Assembly: GCA_007449985.2 (NCBI GenBank)
Contig: VIIQ02000007.1
Span: 124,001 to 188,000, forward strand
Direction of reading: 5' to 3'
Origin: Desmodesmus armatus
Lineage: Eukaryota > Chlorophyta > Chlorophyceae > Sphaeropleales > Scenedesmaceae
Length of the DNA: 64,000 bases
Positions 45,701-57,100 of this stretch are shown here, piece by piece. The notes beneath the pieces were generated by a model. That model did no database searches. It saw only the letters and a list, made by a program, of their open reading frames with translations, and was not told where the DNA came from. Position 1 is the first letter of the stretch. Each line of letters opens with the position of its first letter. A program made the translations under genes and the position numbers.

Positions 45701-48119
45701 TTGCTCCACCCTTACACCTGCAATGTCCCCGCCTGCCTACTTCTTCTCTATTCCCCTTGCCTTCGTCCTCCCTTCCCGCCTTTTTGCCCTTTCCCATTCT
45801 CAACCTGCCCTACCCCAGGCACAAGTCAGGACAGCCCCCTGTTCTATGCCCGCCTCTTTGGCCTGCTGACCCCACAAGCTGCCCTTGCGGCCATATCACT
45901 CATCCTGGCAGCCTCCCGCATCCCAGCTGACTTGGCACGCACACAGCCCACTGTGACCTACGCACGCCTGGCCAGCATGGAGGTGGAGGTGGTGGGCAGG
46001 CTCACAGGTGTGTGGTGGTGGTAGTTGTTTTGACCTCCACACTGTGCTGACTCACCACCCAATTCTGTTAGCATGTGGTGCATAAAATGCAGGGCGCATG
46101 CCATAAAATGCAGTGCATGACTGCGCAGTCACCTCCCACCAAGCTGTGTATGCGTATGAGCTTGACTGTAGTACATCCAACATTTGGCAGACAGCGTGGA
46201 GGTTGTAAGCCACTGAAGCTGCTGGAGTACAGGGGCACTTGGGTTGAGGGTTGACCAGGGCTTAGCGACCATGCAGCAGTAGCCACGGACGCATGGCTAG
46301 GAACAGCTATCTGGGTGAGGGCGGCAAAAGGCTGCCTATGGGGTGTTGAGCTGTAAGCATTCTGCAATGCCGTGCAGATAGCACATTACAGGAGAAACCT
46401 CAATCGTATACTGCAAGGTCCATGCCAGGTTACTGCAGAGGCCTCCTCTTCTTTGGCTGGCTGCTGCTGTGTGTTGAGCTTCATTTCCTTTGTTCTTGCA
46501 GGCGAGATGCATGGCAAGCAGGCCAGAGTGCAGCCAGTAGTGTTTGCCGAGCATGTACTGCTATGACAGTCATTGTAACAGTGTGACACTGTTGATGGTG
46601 TGGCGTGCTGTGCTGTGCTGTCCTGTGCTGTGCTGTGCTGCATGCTGCAGAGGAGGACTGGATGGTCCTCGTCATCCCTGCTGAGGTAGCTGCTGCTGCA
46701 GCTGCCACAGCCCCCAAGCAGCAGCGGCAGAAAAAACTGAAGCGGAATCATGTTACCGACAGTGGTACCTTCAACGCAGACTTGCAGGATGCTCTATCTG
46801 ATAAGGTGCAGTCATTCGGCAGGATGAAGGCAGCAAACAGGGGCAGCACGAGCAGCGGGGCAGCGGCCGGCCAGCAGCAGCAGTTGTCCAGGCAGGAGAT
46901 GGAGCAGCAGTTGGAACAGCTCCTGACGGCAGTGCAGGAGTGGAAGCGCAAGTACAGCATAACCAGCAGCAGCAGCAGCAGCAGTGCCAGCAGCAGCAGT
47001 ACCAGCGGTGATGCTGCTGTAAGCAAACCGCTAGCAGGGTTTGAGCTGACAGCTAGGGAGCAGGAGGCTGCCGAGTTAGCAGCTGAGTTCCTGGAGCTTG
47101 TCAAAGCCTCTGCTGCTGCCAAGGCCGCCGCTGCTGTGGCAACCAAGAGCAAATACGTTGCCAAGTCAGCAGGGCTGCCTAGCTCTAAGCTGGGCATGGG
47201 GCTGGAGACGCTGCTGCGATCGGTCAATGATGACCCGCAGCGGCGGCTGTTCCTGCTGCATATAGGCACTGACGACAGCAGCAGCCGCCGCCGCAGCAGC
47301 AGCAATACCAGCAGCAGTGATGAAGATAGTGATGAGGATGAGTCATCAGATGACGAGGATGACTCATCCCGCCCTGGCAGTGTACAGGCTGTGCTGCGGG
47401 GTAAGGCTCGGACCGCTGCTGAGGGTGCGCGGCAGGGTGAGTCATCCCGCCGCGCTGCTGCCAGCCGCCCTGATGACTCATCCAAAGCTGCAGCAGGGCG
47501 GGATGAGTCATCTGTGAAGCTGCAGCAGGGCTTGGACGATGCAGTGGATTCCCTGAAGGACAGCTTGCTCAGCTTGCAGCAGAAGCAGCGACGGCGGCAG
47601 CAGCGGCAGTCAGACCAGGGCGTTGGTGACAAGCAGCTGGGGACTGCTTCTGGTGCTGGTGCTGCTGATGAAGGCAGCAGCAAGGTAAAGGACGGCAGCG
47701 GCAGCGGCAGTGACAGCGATGGTGAGGGCGAAGCAGACGAAAAGCTGACCTATAAGGAGCTAGAGTCCCTCCTGATGAGGCAGATGGAGCAGCTGGCAAG
47801 CCGAGAGGGCCAAAACACAGACCTGGCCTTGTACCTCAAGGCTAGCAAGGGGTCCTATCGTGTGGCTGCCAACATCCCTACAGCGCAGGACCGAATCGCA
47901 GCAGCGCTGTTGGTGAGCTTTGCCCTGCTGGAGCAGTTGGCAGTTGCGGGGGCGTTTGTGGCGTCCAGCGGCAACTTGGCGGCATCGTTTTCTGCAGCGG
48001 CGGCGTTGCAGGTGGTGACTGTTACGCTGCAGCAGGTGGTGGGGCAGCGGGAGCGGCGGCGGGTGCGGGAGGCGATTGGTGGTGGGTGGGCACTGCAGCT
48101 GCAGATGCTGGGGCTATAG
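42775..48119 (+). CDS. Plastid-targeted multi-span membrane protein
   Basis: Exons: 42775-43380, 43746-43882, 44124-44399, 44785-44929, 45320-45431, 45819-46007, 46651-48119 (TAG); phases agree, 977 aa. The ATG at 42775 opens an N-terminus rich in Ser/Ala/Arg, like a chloroplast transit peptide. A Ser-rich then acidic segment (EDEDEDEYEDEW) ends exon 1. Hydrophobic spans lie near residues 213-237, 255-280, 400-420 and 435-462, and two more near the C-terminus (about 905-955). Between them is a 400-residue soluble region with poly-Ser and repeated Asp/Glu-Ser-Ser. The segment VELFWRGLIVAG resembles, weakly, the first motif of CAAX-protease-like plastid proteins, but only one Glu is present, so I do not assign that family. 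Function unknown; envelope or thylakoid location is inferred. Confidence 0.68.
47335..47515. repeat. Cluster of TGA(C/G)TCATC repeats inside coding sequence
   Basis: Near 47337, 47361, 47441, 47473 and 47502 the sequence TGACTCATC or TGAGTCATC recurs, encoding D/E-S-S in the plastid membrane-protein gene. The core TGA(C/G)TCA is also a bZIP-type binding site; here amino-acid repeat expansion is the simpler explanation. Confidence 0.6.
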
Positions 48120-48886
48120 AAAGTGGTGTACAAACGAGTTGCGGCTCAGGTTTTTGTTATTATGTTGGGGCAGGTTTGTTGCTGCTGTGAGGAGTCTGCT
48201 GCGTGTGGGGACTTGGATTTTATCTCGCACCATTTATCTCGTTTCTTGCCTGGCGCTCAGATGGATGGTTGTGCTTTTGGACTACAGTACCTTTGCAGGT
48301 GCGCTGCTGCAGCAGCAGCCCAGGCGCACATTCAACCCAACACCTCATCTGCATGCAGGCGTGCTGCGCCAATCTTGACTGGTTGTTCCTGGGTTGTGTT
48401 GTGTTGATGATGTGTTGTCTCCTGTCAGTGAAGCTTTTTTCCACCCTGTCTGTGTGCTGCAGCAAGCACAATCGTTGGCAGCTTGTTCTGTGAACTGTTC
48501 ATGTGTGCAGTGCGGAGGGTCCAACCACAGACAACAAAGAAAGAGTGTTTCAGGGCATCCATGTGGTTGAGGCTGCACATGGTTGGTTTGAACTACGGTT
48601 GAGGTTTGAAAACAGCGTGTCCTTCCTTCCCAAGCTGCCAGCATGTGAGGGGCCCAATACTCACACTGTGTACACTTGCTGTGGGAAGTGGGGACAGAGT
48701 GTGGACAGCTGGATCTTACACATGCACCTAACGCCCTTACACGTATTGGATGCCACAATCTGGATGTATTGCAGCTGAGAACTCCACATGCATGTTGCCA
48801 GCAGAACAAAGCAAAGAAACGCGAGGACAGAAAACACACACTTGTGCACCACACCAGCTTCAGTGCAACATTGACGCATTGACGCT
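48120..48886. other. Intergenic between convergent genes
   Basis: T/G-rich to about 48.65 kb (3' flank of the plus-strand gene). TTACA at 48716-48720 reads TGTAA on minus, 167 nt past the stop of the minus-strand gene that ends at 48887. No open frame worth calling. Confidence 0.45.
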
Positions 48887-50800
48887 TCACCCAAACGTGT
48901 TCAAGCTGCCTAGCGAATCCAGGTAGCTCTGCAGGAACTGCTGCCCCAAACTGCACAGCGGCTGTTGGGCACCAGGCCCAGCTGCACTGCCACCTGACCC
49001 AGCAGCTGCACCTGCCTGTGACACAGGACTGCTGCCGGAAAGCTGGTCCTGCTGCTGCTGTTGGTGGTTGCCAAGGCTGCCGCTGAGCATCGTTGAGCTC
49101 GTGGTTGCTGCTGCGTCTTTGTGCGCCGCAACAGCCGCTGCAGGTCCTGCGGGGGGTTGTATCCTGCATGATGCTCCGACCACCCGTCCTGACCAGCCGC
49201 CATACCAGCCGCCTAACAGACCAGGGCGCAACGATTGCAGGGCAGCTGCGCAGGATAACACACAGAGAAGGGCAGCGGCAGCACAGAACAAAGTTATCTC
49301 AGCTTCGTTTGTGGCATCTACTGCATATGGACAGGACTGTGTACGGCTACACTGCCACCAATCACATGCTTAAGGGTTGTGCAAGTATGATTGTGCCCCA
49401 AGGACTCCTGAGGGGCGACTGAATCCAGGGCAAAAAGCATTCCCTTCATCCCAATTACATAAGCACAGACGTGGGGTATGTTATCTCCATCATCATGAGG
49501 AGTGCCGCCTGCCAACAAGCTGATGCCCATGCCCACCGTGTACTTGTGCAGCTGCGGCCTCCTGCTGGGGGTTGATCACTGCCTGCACTAGTGCCAGCTG
49601 CTGTTGGTCCTGCGGCTGGCGTAGCTGCTGGTTGGGTGCAGCAGCCTGCGCATGCTGCTGCAGCGCATCATCAGGCACCTCGAAGGCTGTGGATGTGGAA
49701 CAGCGGCAACAGTACATGACATGGATGCAGTCTGTGTTGGCCTTGCTCACTAGGCTGTGCAACAGGTATGCATGTGGGTCGTCTATTCTGCATGCTCAGG
49801 TGCCGCTGAGAGGCACGGAAAGCTAGGCAAAGGGCAAGCACAGTCAGGCTGATAATGACTTTCGACAAGCTAGGAGCTAGCCCTCTCTGTTGGCAGCCAG
49901 CATGCTGTGACAGCGGTCTGTGCTGCGCAGCCAGTCAAGAAGGGCAAAGCAACAGCACCATGTGCACATGGTACACCACCGCATGCTGTGCTGCCTTGGC
50001 GCCTGCCTGACTCACCCATGACAAAGCCAGCCAGCTGCTGCTGCTCCCCTGACAACAGGCGCTGAAAAGAGCGCCCTGGTAGCCGCCCTTCCCGCAGCAT
50101 CACAGCCCTGCAGATGCAACAAGAGGTCTTGTAGGTTTGAGTACCAGGCTGTACATCAGACACACTAAGCCGGTGTGTCTGTTGTGGAAGGCGAGCGCCC
50201 TGCAGGCTGTGTTCAATGCTGCAGCCATACGCGCGTGTTATTGCACTTGGGCCAGTTGGTCAGTAGTGCATGTCAAGCTCTGCAGTCTGGCTGCTGCTGC
50301 CATATGCACTTGGATGCTGTGCCAGGTTTGCTGCTGTCAAGGTGCTGTGCCAGACAGGCCCTGCAGCAGGTGGTGCTTACCCCAACGGCTCAGCCAAGTT
50401 GAGGTAAGGGTTGGACACTGCTATGCTGATGCAGTTCTGGCGCACTAACACGCCCAACAGCTTCTGCACAGCAGGGAGGCAGCAGAGCGGGTGCAGGGTG
50501 ACGATGTCACCTGGTTTTGTGCAGAAAGCCTACACAGTTGAAGCCAACTGGGGCTTGTTGCCAAATGTGTAAAGCTGTCACGCAGGGGGGTAGGAGTCAG
50601 CCCCTGTGCAGTGCACTGCATCCCAATCGCTTGTCAAGCGTTTGATGGGCAGGGGTCAAGGGGGTGGGGGTCATCCCGAGAGCAACTCTACCCAGTGAAG
50701 GAGAGGGGTGCAGCCAGTAAATTCCTACCTTGTATGGTTCCAGAAGAGCTGGCAGCGCCATTGCAGGCATCAGGAGCTGCGACGCTAGTTGCCCAGCCAT
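48887..50800 (-). CDS. Uncharacterised protein with Gln/Ser/Ala-rich C-terminus
   Basis: Exons (minus, 5' to 3'): 50800-50729, 50463-50381, 50107-50016, 49686-49537, 49245-48887; phases agree, 251 aa from ATG 50800. Residues 1-83 look like a folded domain (PALLEPYKKLLGVLVRQN, SNPYLNLAEPLG, REGRLPGRSFQRLLSGEQQQ). Gln/Ala-rich sequence follows (NQQLRQPQDQQQLALVQA), then GLLGGWYGGWSGR and a Ser/Ala/Gly/Gln-rich stretch ending SYLDSLGSLNTFG. The start is uncertain because earlier exons could lie upstream. Poly-pyrimidine acceptors before exons 2 and 5 are strong. No family is recognised; the protein could be an adaptor or a subunit of a complex. Confidence 0.55.
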
Positions 50801-51137
50801 GCCGACTGAGACCTCCTACACAGTGTGTGGTGTGGGTGCCCCCAGGTGTACTGTGTATGACCCTGTGTGGTGTGTGTGAGTCCCAAGTGAAGTAAAATGC
50901 TGAGAAATGGGTTCTTAGGCGATCTTCTGTGAAATCCCTTCAATTTCTCGACCCTGGGTTTTGGCATGGTTTTAGGGGCCAGTACCACCACCACCATCAG
51001 TGCGTGACGGCCTCCTGCATGCGTGACGGCCCCCACACGGTGTGTTGTACAATGTGCTAGGTCTCCGAGGCACAGCCCGGGCGGTTCTCTCGTTGGATTC
51101 GTTTTGGTTTTCATGCCAGCCAGTACACACAGTTGAA
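50801..51137. other. Short divergent upstream region
   Basis: Only 337 bp separate the start codons of the minus-strand unknown gene and the plus-strand kinase-FF gene, so they probably share a bidirectional promoter. GCATGCGTGACGGCC-like sequence appears twice near 51003-51030. No clear TATA element. Confidence 0.4.
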
Positions 51138-54100
51138 ATGCATCCTACAAAGAGATTACTTACGCGTGATTCAAATCTGCGTCACTCACGCCATGTGCCG
51201 GCCTATAGGGGGGCCAGGCAACGACATACTGTTGTTGCGAGGCTCACTGCTCGTGGAAAAAGCATCCCCGCAACAAAAATCACACTCAAGAAGGTTCTAG
51301 GCGAGGGGAGCTATGGGCAGGTGTTTGAGGTGCGTCCAGAGACCCAGTGACTTTGCCTTCTCACTACTGCCCCCCAACGACAGCTGGGTGTGGGCTCACA
51401 GCACCCTGCGTTGCATGGGCGATACTGCAGGGCTTCTTGGACACCCCAGGTGGTGAGGAGCGTGTTGTGCTCAAAAGGGTCAAGGCCAGAGTGCAGGTGC
51501 GCACACAGAGGCCTTGGTTGCTTGGTTGACCCTCTGTTGACTGCCCATGGAGGTTGGCCATAGATCACGCCGGCCTGCATGCATCTGTTGCAGCATGCAA
51601 CATGTTGATAAAATCCACATGGTTGCATTGGTTAGGTACTGAAGCTTGACAACAGCAGCTGGCATGTACAGTACCATTGCACGCCTATGGGCATTGCCTC
51701 CCAGAGGAACACTTAGCGAGATCTTGTGATCGTCAAGCCCTCGGCTCAGCATGCTTGGTATGCACTGCAGTACAAACATCGACAAGTCCACTTTCCTTCT
51801 CTGGCTTATGCTCTATCTTGCTCAGTGCCGTATGGTGTTTGTGCCTTTGTGTCTGCGTGGTACTGTTGCCTGTGCAGGGTGCTGAGGAGATGGCTCAGAT
51901 GGAGCACCTCATGAACGTGTATGCCAGCAAAGCAGCAAAGGGCGGCATTGCTGAGTTCCTTGGATACTGCGAGGTGGCAGCCAGCGAGGCAAACTACAGG
52001 CTTACTGAGGGGCTCTGGCTGGTGAGCAGCCGCAACAGCAGCCGCAGTACCACTAGCAGTCTAGGGTGGTGGGGCAGCAGCAGCAGCAGTTTAGGCTGGT
52101 GGGGCAGCAGCACCGCCAGCAGCGAATGCAGCAGTGGCAGGGGTGGCAGTGACAATACAGCCTGCAATGGACAGTGCTGAGTTGGTTGCCGCGTAGTCAG
52201 CCAATAGGCTAGAATCTCTGTGAGGTCTTGGCTGAGGGCTTCCTGCTGATGAGCAGCAACCGCAGCAGCAGGAGCAGCAGAACAGTTGGCGGCGCCCAGT
52301 GCGTTGAGTAGTTGCTGCACTTTCAGTCAACAATGGGACAAACACATGCTACACATGCAGCTGGCAGGCTTCAGGCCAAGCACATACACACAGATGCAGG
52401 GTGTGCACAACAGCTGAGCACAGATGCAGGGATTGTGCGTTGCGGTGTGCCGCTTATGACCAGCAGGTCCACTGTATGCTGCAGTGAAGCAGCACTGACC
52501 TAGCAGCTGGCCAGTAGCGATCTATCAGCAGCCATTGCCCACGTTTGCACACCAGGCAATGGCAGTTGACTCCTCCAGTGTGCACACCCAAGCAGTGCAG
52601 CCACTGCCTACTCGCAGCTTGGCAGCTGGCAGGCACGTCAATATGCTCTCTGCAGAAGCTCGCAACCGGCCGGGTTATCATCCTGGCAGCAGTGCAAACA
52701 GGGTGCTCAGCAGTAGACGTGAATATGCAGCCAGTTCTTATCCGGCTGGTTACGGCGGTCTGCGTGTGAGCTTAGCTCTTAGCTCTTAGCCGACACTGAT
52801 GTTGCATGTTGCTAATGATGATTCTTGTTCTGTGGCTGCAGATGTGGCGCTACGAGGGGCAGAACACTCTGGCGTACTACCTGCGCCGCCGCGACACCCT
52901 GCGGGCACTGGCACGGGACCTGGATGTGCCCGAGGACATTGTCGTGCCTGTGGCTATGCGGCAGCTGCTGCTGGGGCTTGCAGCGCTGCACTCGGCGGGA
53001 CTGGTGCACAGGTTGGTCTCGGTCTGCAGTTGGTGTGGGTGGGGTGGGCTGGGTGTGCGCGAGCTCAGGGGTGCTGTTGTGGCCTCCTGGAAGGGACAGT
53101 GGGGGATACGGCCCTTGTCTCACAAGCGGCATGGGGACTCGAGCAGTGGGAGGAGGCCTAAGGCCTGCCAGCAGTGGTGTGCAAGGCCAATGCCTGCTGC
53201 ACCAACAGGGCGGGTCTTCTTGGCATTTTGAAGGCGCATCCAACACGCACTGTTGTTGTGGTGTGATGTGCTGAGCAGCCGCTGCCTTTTTGTTACATGC
53301 TCACCTGTAACGTCGGCGTGTCCTGCACCGGCGCCCCGTTGCGGCCTCACCCTTGTGTCAAACAGAGATGTGAAGCCGCTGAACGTGATCGCCAGCGAGC
53401 GGGATGCACGTTTGAAGCTCATTGATCTGGGAGCAGCAGCAGACCTGCGCACAGGAACCAACTACAGCCCAGAGGAATCCATCCTGGACCCCATGTACTG
53501 CCCGCCTGAGCAGGTGATAGGAGGGTGCTGTGCAGTGTGGGGGTATCATGCTCTGGTGCATGTTTGAGCATATGTGTGTTTTCATGTCTTGCATATCCTT
53601 GCATCTGTACGCATGTACCCAGTGGGTCCGGGTGGAGTGTGGTGGTGTTTTTTTTCTTTTGCTGGAGGGCTGTACCTGGCACAAGCAGGGTGCAACAGAA
53701 CCCGGTGATATCAAGCTCACACCTGCAGCGGCATGACCATCACTCTCACATGCTGGCAACACATTCACTCATGTTTGTCGCTGCTGCGCCTGCTGTGTCC
53801 TGGCAGTTTGTGCTGCCCACTGACTCGCCCCACCTGGCCAAGTCAGCGTTTGCCATGGCGCTCAGCCCAATGCTGTGGGCGCAACACAAGCCGGACCGCT
53901 TTGACAGCTGGAGTGCAGGGATCGTGCTGCTGCAGGCAAGTCAGTCGCCTGTCATTGCAAACAATTGCATTGATACTTGTATCACTTGCAGTGAACTTGC
54001 AGGGCTGCAGCTGCAGCAGGATATCTCACAGGAGCTTTCTTCTACCACAGTATCATGTAGCTGCAGCACCAGCAGCGGGAGCACAGCAGCTGCATCCGGC

Positions 54101-57100
54101 TCGCATGTGTTCTCTTGAACCTTTCTGCCTCCATGCAGCTGTGCCTGCCGTTGTGCGCAGCCGCAATCTGACGGCCCTGTTTGGTTTTTTTGTGTCGTGT
54201 TGTCTTGTTCCTTGCGCCTTGCTTCTCTCTGCAGCTGTGTCTGCCGCCGGTGCGCATGCCCCGTGGGCTGAACCTGTTCAAGACAGAGTATGAGCGGGCT
54301 GACTACGACCTGCAGAAATGGAAGAGCAGCTGCAGGTGGATCACCAAGCGGGACACAGCAGTGCTGGACGCTGACGATGGCGCAGGTGTGCGGTTTGTGG
54401 GGTGCGCAGGCACGGTTTGGTGGGATGCGCAGGCGCCGTTTGTGGGTGCAAAACAGTTTTGGGAGGGGTTGTTGGCTGTGCTGAGCAGGGCGGTTTGCAG
54501 CACTTGTGCTCGGCGCCTGGCGGCGAGGCGGGGTTTGCATGCAGCGCTGGGGCATTTTGAAGCTTGTTCTTTTTGACTGCCCAAGGCGTAGATGGCGGTG
54601 AGAATATACATGCTTTTGTGGTTAGTGTTTGCAAGGCATTGCGCTGTAGGAGGGTTGTGGGCTCTGTCGGTTTCGCTAATCAGTCAGCTGCCTGTCCATG
54701 CCTGCTGGTGCTGGCTGGGAGTTCAGCAAAAGTCTGAGAGAGTGAATATGAGGTAGACAACCCAGTAGAATGCCACTTTGGTTCATGGACGCTACCATTG
54801 TCAAAATGCGGTAGGGCAGCTGCACCCCAGCTATCAATGCATGCACATAGTAGTGGATGTGCGTCTTGTGGATGCCAATCGTTCACTGTTCGGGCGTACA
54901 TGTGCACGGTTCAGGAGAGGGCAAGTGCAAGCAGCAGTAATGGGTGAGGGCTTGACTTCCCGCTCAAGCTTGAGGCTGCATGCGCCTGCTGTGGGCAGTT
55001 GTCAGCCTGGTGAGGTCCTTGCGGAGTTGCTGCAAGCGACAGCAGCAGGCTGCAGCTGCACACAGGGGGGCTGCACGGCAGCAAAAGCATGGGCTCTGAG
55101 CTGCAGACTGTGACAGAGGCTGCTTGGTCAATCCTTGCGCTTGATGTGATTTGGAGCTCGGCACACGCTGTTGTATAGGGGGGCTGTGTGTGACTTGCTG
55201 GCAGCCGGTCGTTGTGCACCATGTGGCAGTAGGACCTCACAACTGTGTGTGTATATATATATATACAGTTGTAGCAGGAATATATGTTTAACTGCACATG
55301 CCATTGTGCATGCATGCTATTGGCCGGCTGAAAGCGTGTCACTGAATATGCAATAATGGGGGCTGGTCCTTGGGTTACAAAGCACGTGATCTTCATCCAG
55401 CATTGGTTTGATGCTTGCTGCCCCCACTCTTGTCAAGCATGTGTTCATCACGGCGCTGTCACCACCATACGCCCTCACTGCTTTGTTCACCATAGTGACT
55501 GCCCTCCCTTCTCTGTCCGCAGGTTGGGAGCTGGCGCAGTCGCTGCTGCGCCCTCGCAGCATAGAGGTTGACAGCGACGGCCGCGTCGCCTTCGTCAGCA
55601 CAACCGGCTTCCAGCGTATCGGTGCGCAGGAGGCGCTGCGTCACCGCTTCCTGCGCCCTGCCGCCCTGCACGAACGCAACCTGCGGCGCAGCCTGGCCGG
55701 CTCCTCAGAGGAGAGCAGCAGCTTGGACGACTCTATGGACGAACCCCTCAGCACCAGCGGCAGCGGCAGCAGGAACCGCGCGGGCAGCGGCGGCAGGCGT
55801 GCTTCGTCGGCGCGCGGCAGCAGCGCTAGCTCCAGCGCCAGCGGCACTGAGACGCCGAGCGGCAGTAAGGCAGGCAGTAAAGCAGGGAGCGGTTGGTGGG
55901 GCTTGGGTAGGAAGAAAGCGGAGCCAGTCGAGGAGGAGAAAGAAGAGGACGAGGAGGTGGAAGTGACTGCTGCCAGCAGTGCCCCGTCAGGTAGCGGCTG
56001 GTGGGGGTTGGGCAGGAAGAAAGCCGAGCCAGTGAGGGAGGAGGAAGAAGAGAAAGAGGAGGTTGCAGTGGCTGCTGCCAGCAGTGCCCAGGCCGGGGGT
56101 TTGTTCTCTGCGGCTGCTGGGCTGTGGCGTGGCATGCAGGACAGGCTGTTTGACCTGGAGGCTCGGCTGATCAAGACAGCGAGTGAGACGGCGAAGCAAA
56201 CCACCAAAGTGCAAAACTTGGAGCAGAAGGTAAGCTGTGCTGGATGGCACACTGAGGCAGTTGTGCCTGGAGACGGTCACGCTCTGTCAGCGTGTGTTTG
56301 CTGTTTGTTCTGGGTTGGGTATGGGTGTCGTTGGTACAGGTAGCAGCTGCTGTTTGCGTGCTGCCTTGCAGCCCTTGCTGTCTGCTGCTACCGCTGCAAT
56401 GTGAACTTGGAGCAGCCCTGTGCTGAGCCTGGACACTTGCGTAGTTGGTAGTAGTGCAGCACAAAGCTGACGCCTCTTTTCCACTGTGCCTGCATTTTTT
56501 GGCTGCATCTGCGCAGGTGATGCAGGGCAAGGCTGATGCCAAGCAGCTAGCGCAGGAGAAGCAGCGGTTGGGCCAGATGCAGCAGAAAATGGAGGTCCTA
56601 GAAGACGAAAAGACGAAGACAGCCAGCAGGGCCAACAGCCTCCTGAGCTTCCTAGGCCTGGGCGGCAGCAGCAAGGCATCCACTGCAGCAGAAACACCAG
56701 CGTCTGGCAGCAGTAGTGGTGCCGTAGGCAAGCAGGGCATCATCAGCAAGTCACGGGGGTCCTTGCCGCCGCAGCAGCAGCAAGCAGGCGCACAGCAGCA
56801 GCAGTCTGGCAGCAAGAATGTGTTGCTGCGGTCATGGGAGGCGCTGGGGCAGCAGCTCTTGCAGCTGGAGGGCCGGCTGAGCGAGCAGGAGAGCAAGACG
56901 CAGAAGCAGCGGCTGTCTGTGCAGCGCCTGCAGGAGAAGGTGAGGAAGGCCCTGCATGGCGGGGTGCTGTGGCAAGGGGTGGGCAAGGCGGTCGTGCTAC
57001 CAGCATGCGGATTGCGAGAAGTCTGGGCAGTACTGTGGTGAATTGAGGAAGGCAGGCGAGCAAGCATGTTGCTATGTCAGCACCATTCCAGTGGGCAGCT

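Noticed and set aside
46501..46565. Possible extra exon (GEMHGKQARVQPVV) in the plastid membrane-protein gene
   Set aside because: It has a good acceptor, but no donor restores the phase needed by the next exon; joining 46007 directly to 46651 keeps frame.
46748..47683. 311-codon minus-strand frame
   Set aside because: Shadow of the last exon of the plastid membrane-protein gene; Ser/Leu repeats from reverse reading of CAG/AGC runs.
55641..57067. Minus-strand frames of 200-298 codons
   Set aside because: Reverse-strand shadows of kinase-FF exons 8 and 9; sense frame has kinase and coiled-coil similarity and phase-consistent junctions.
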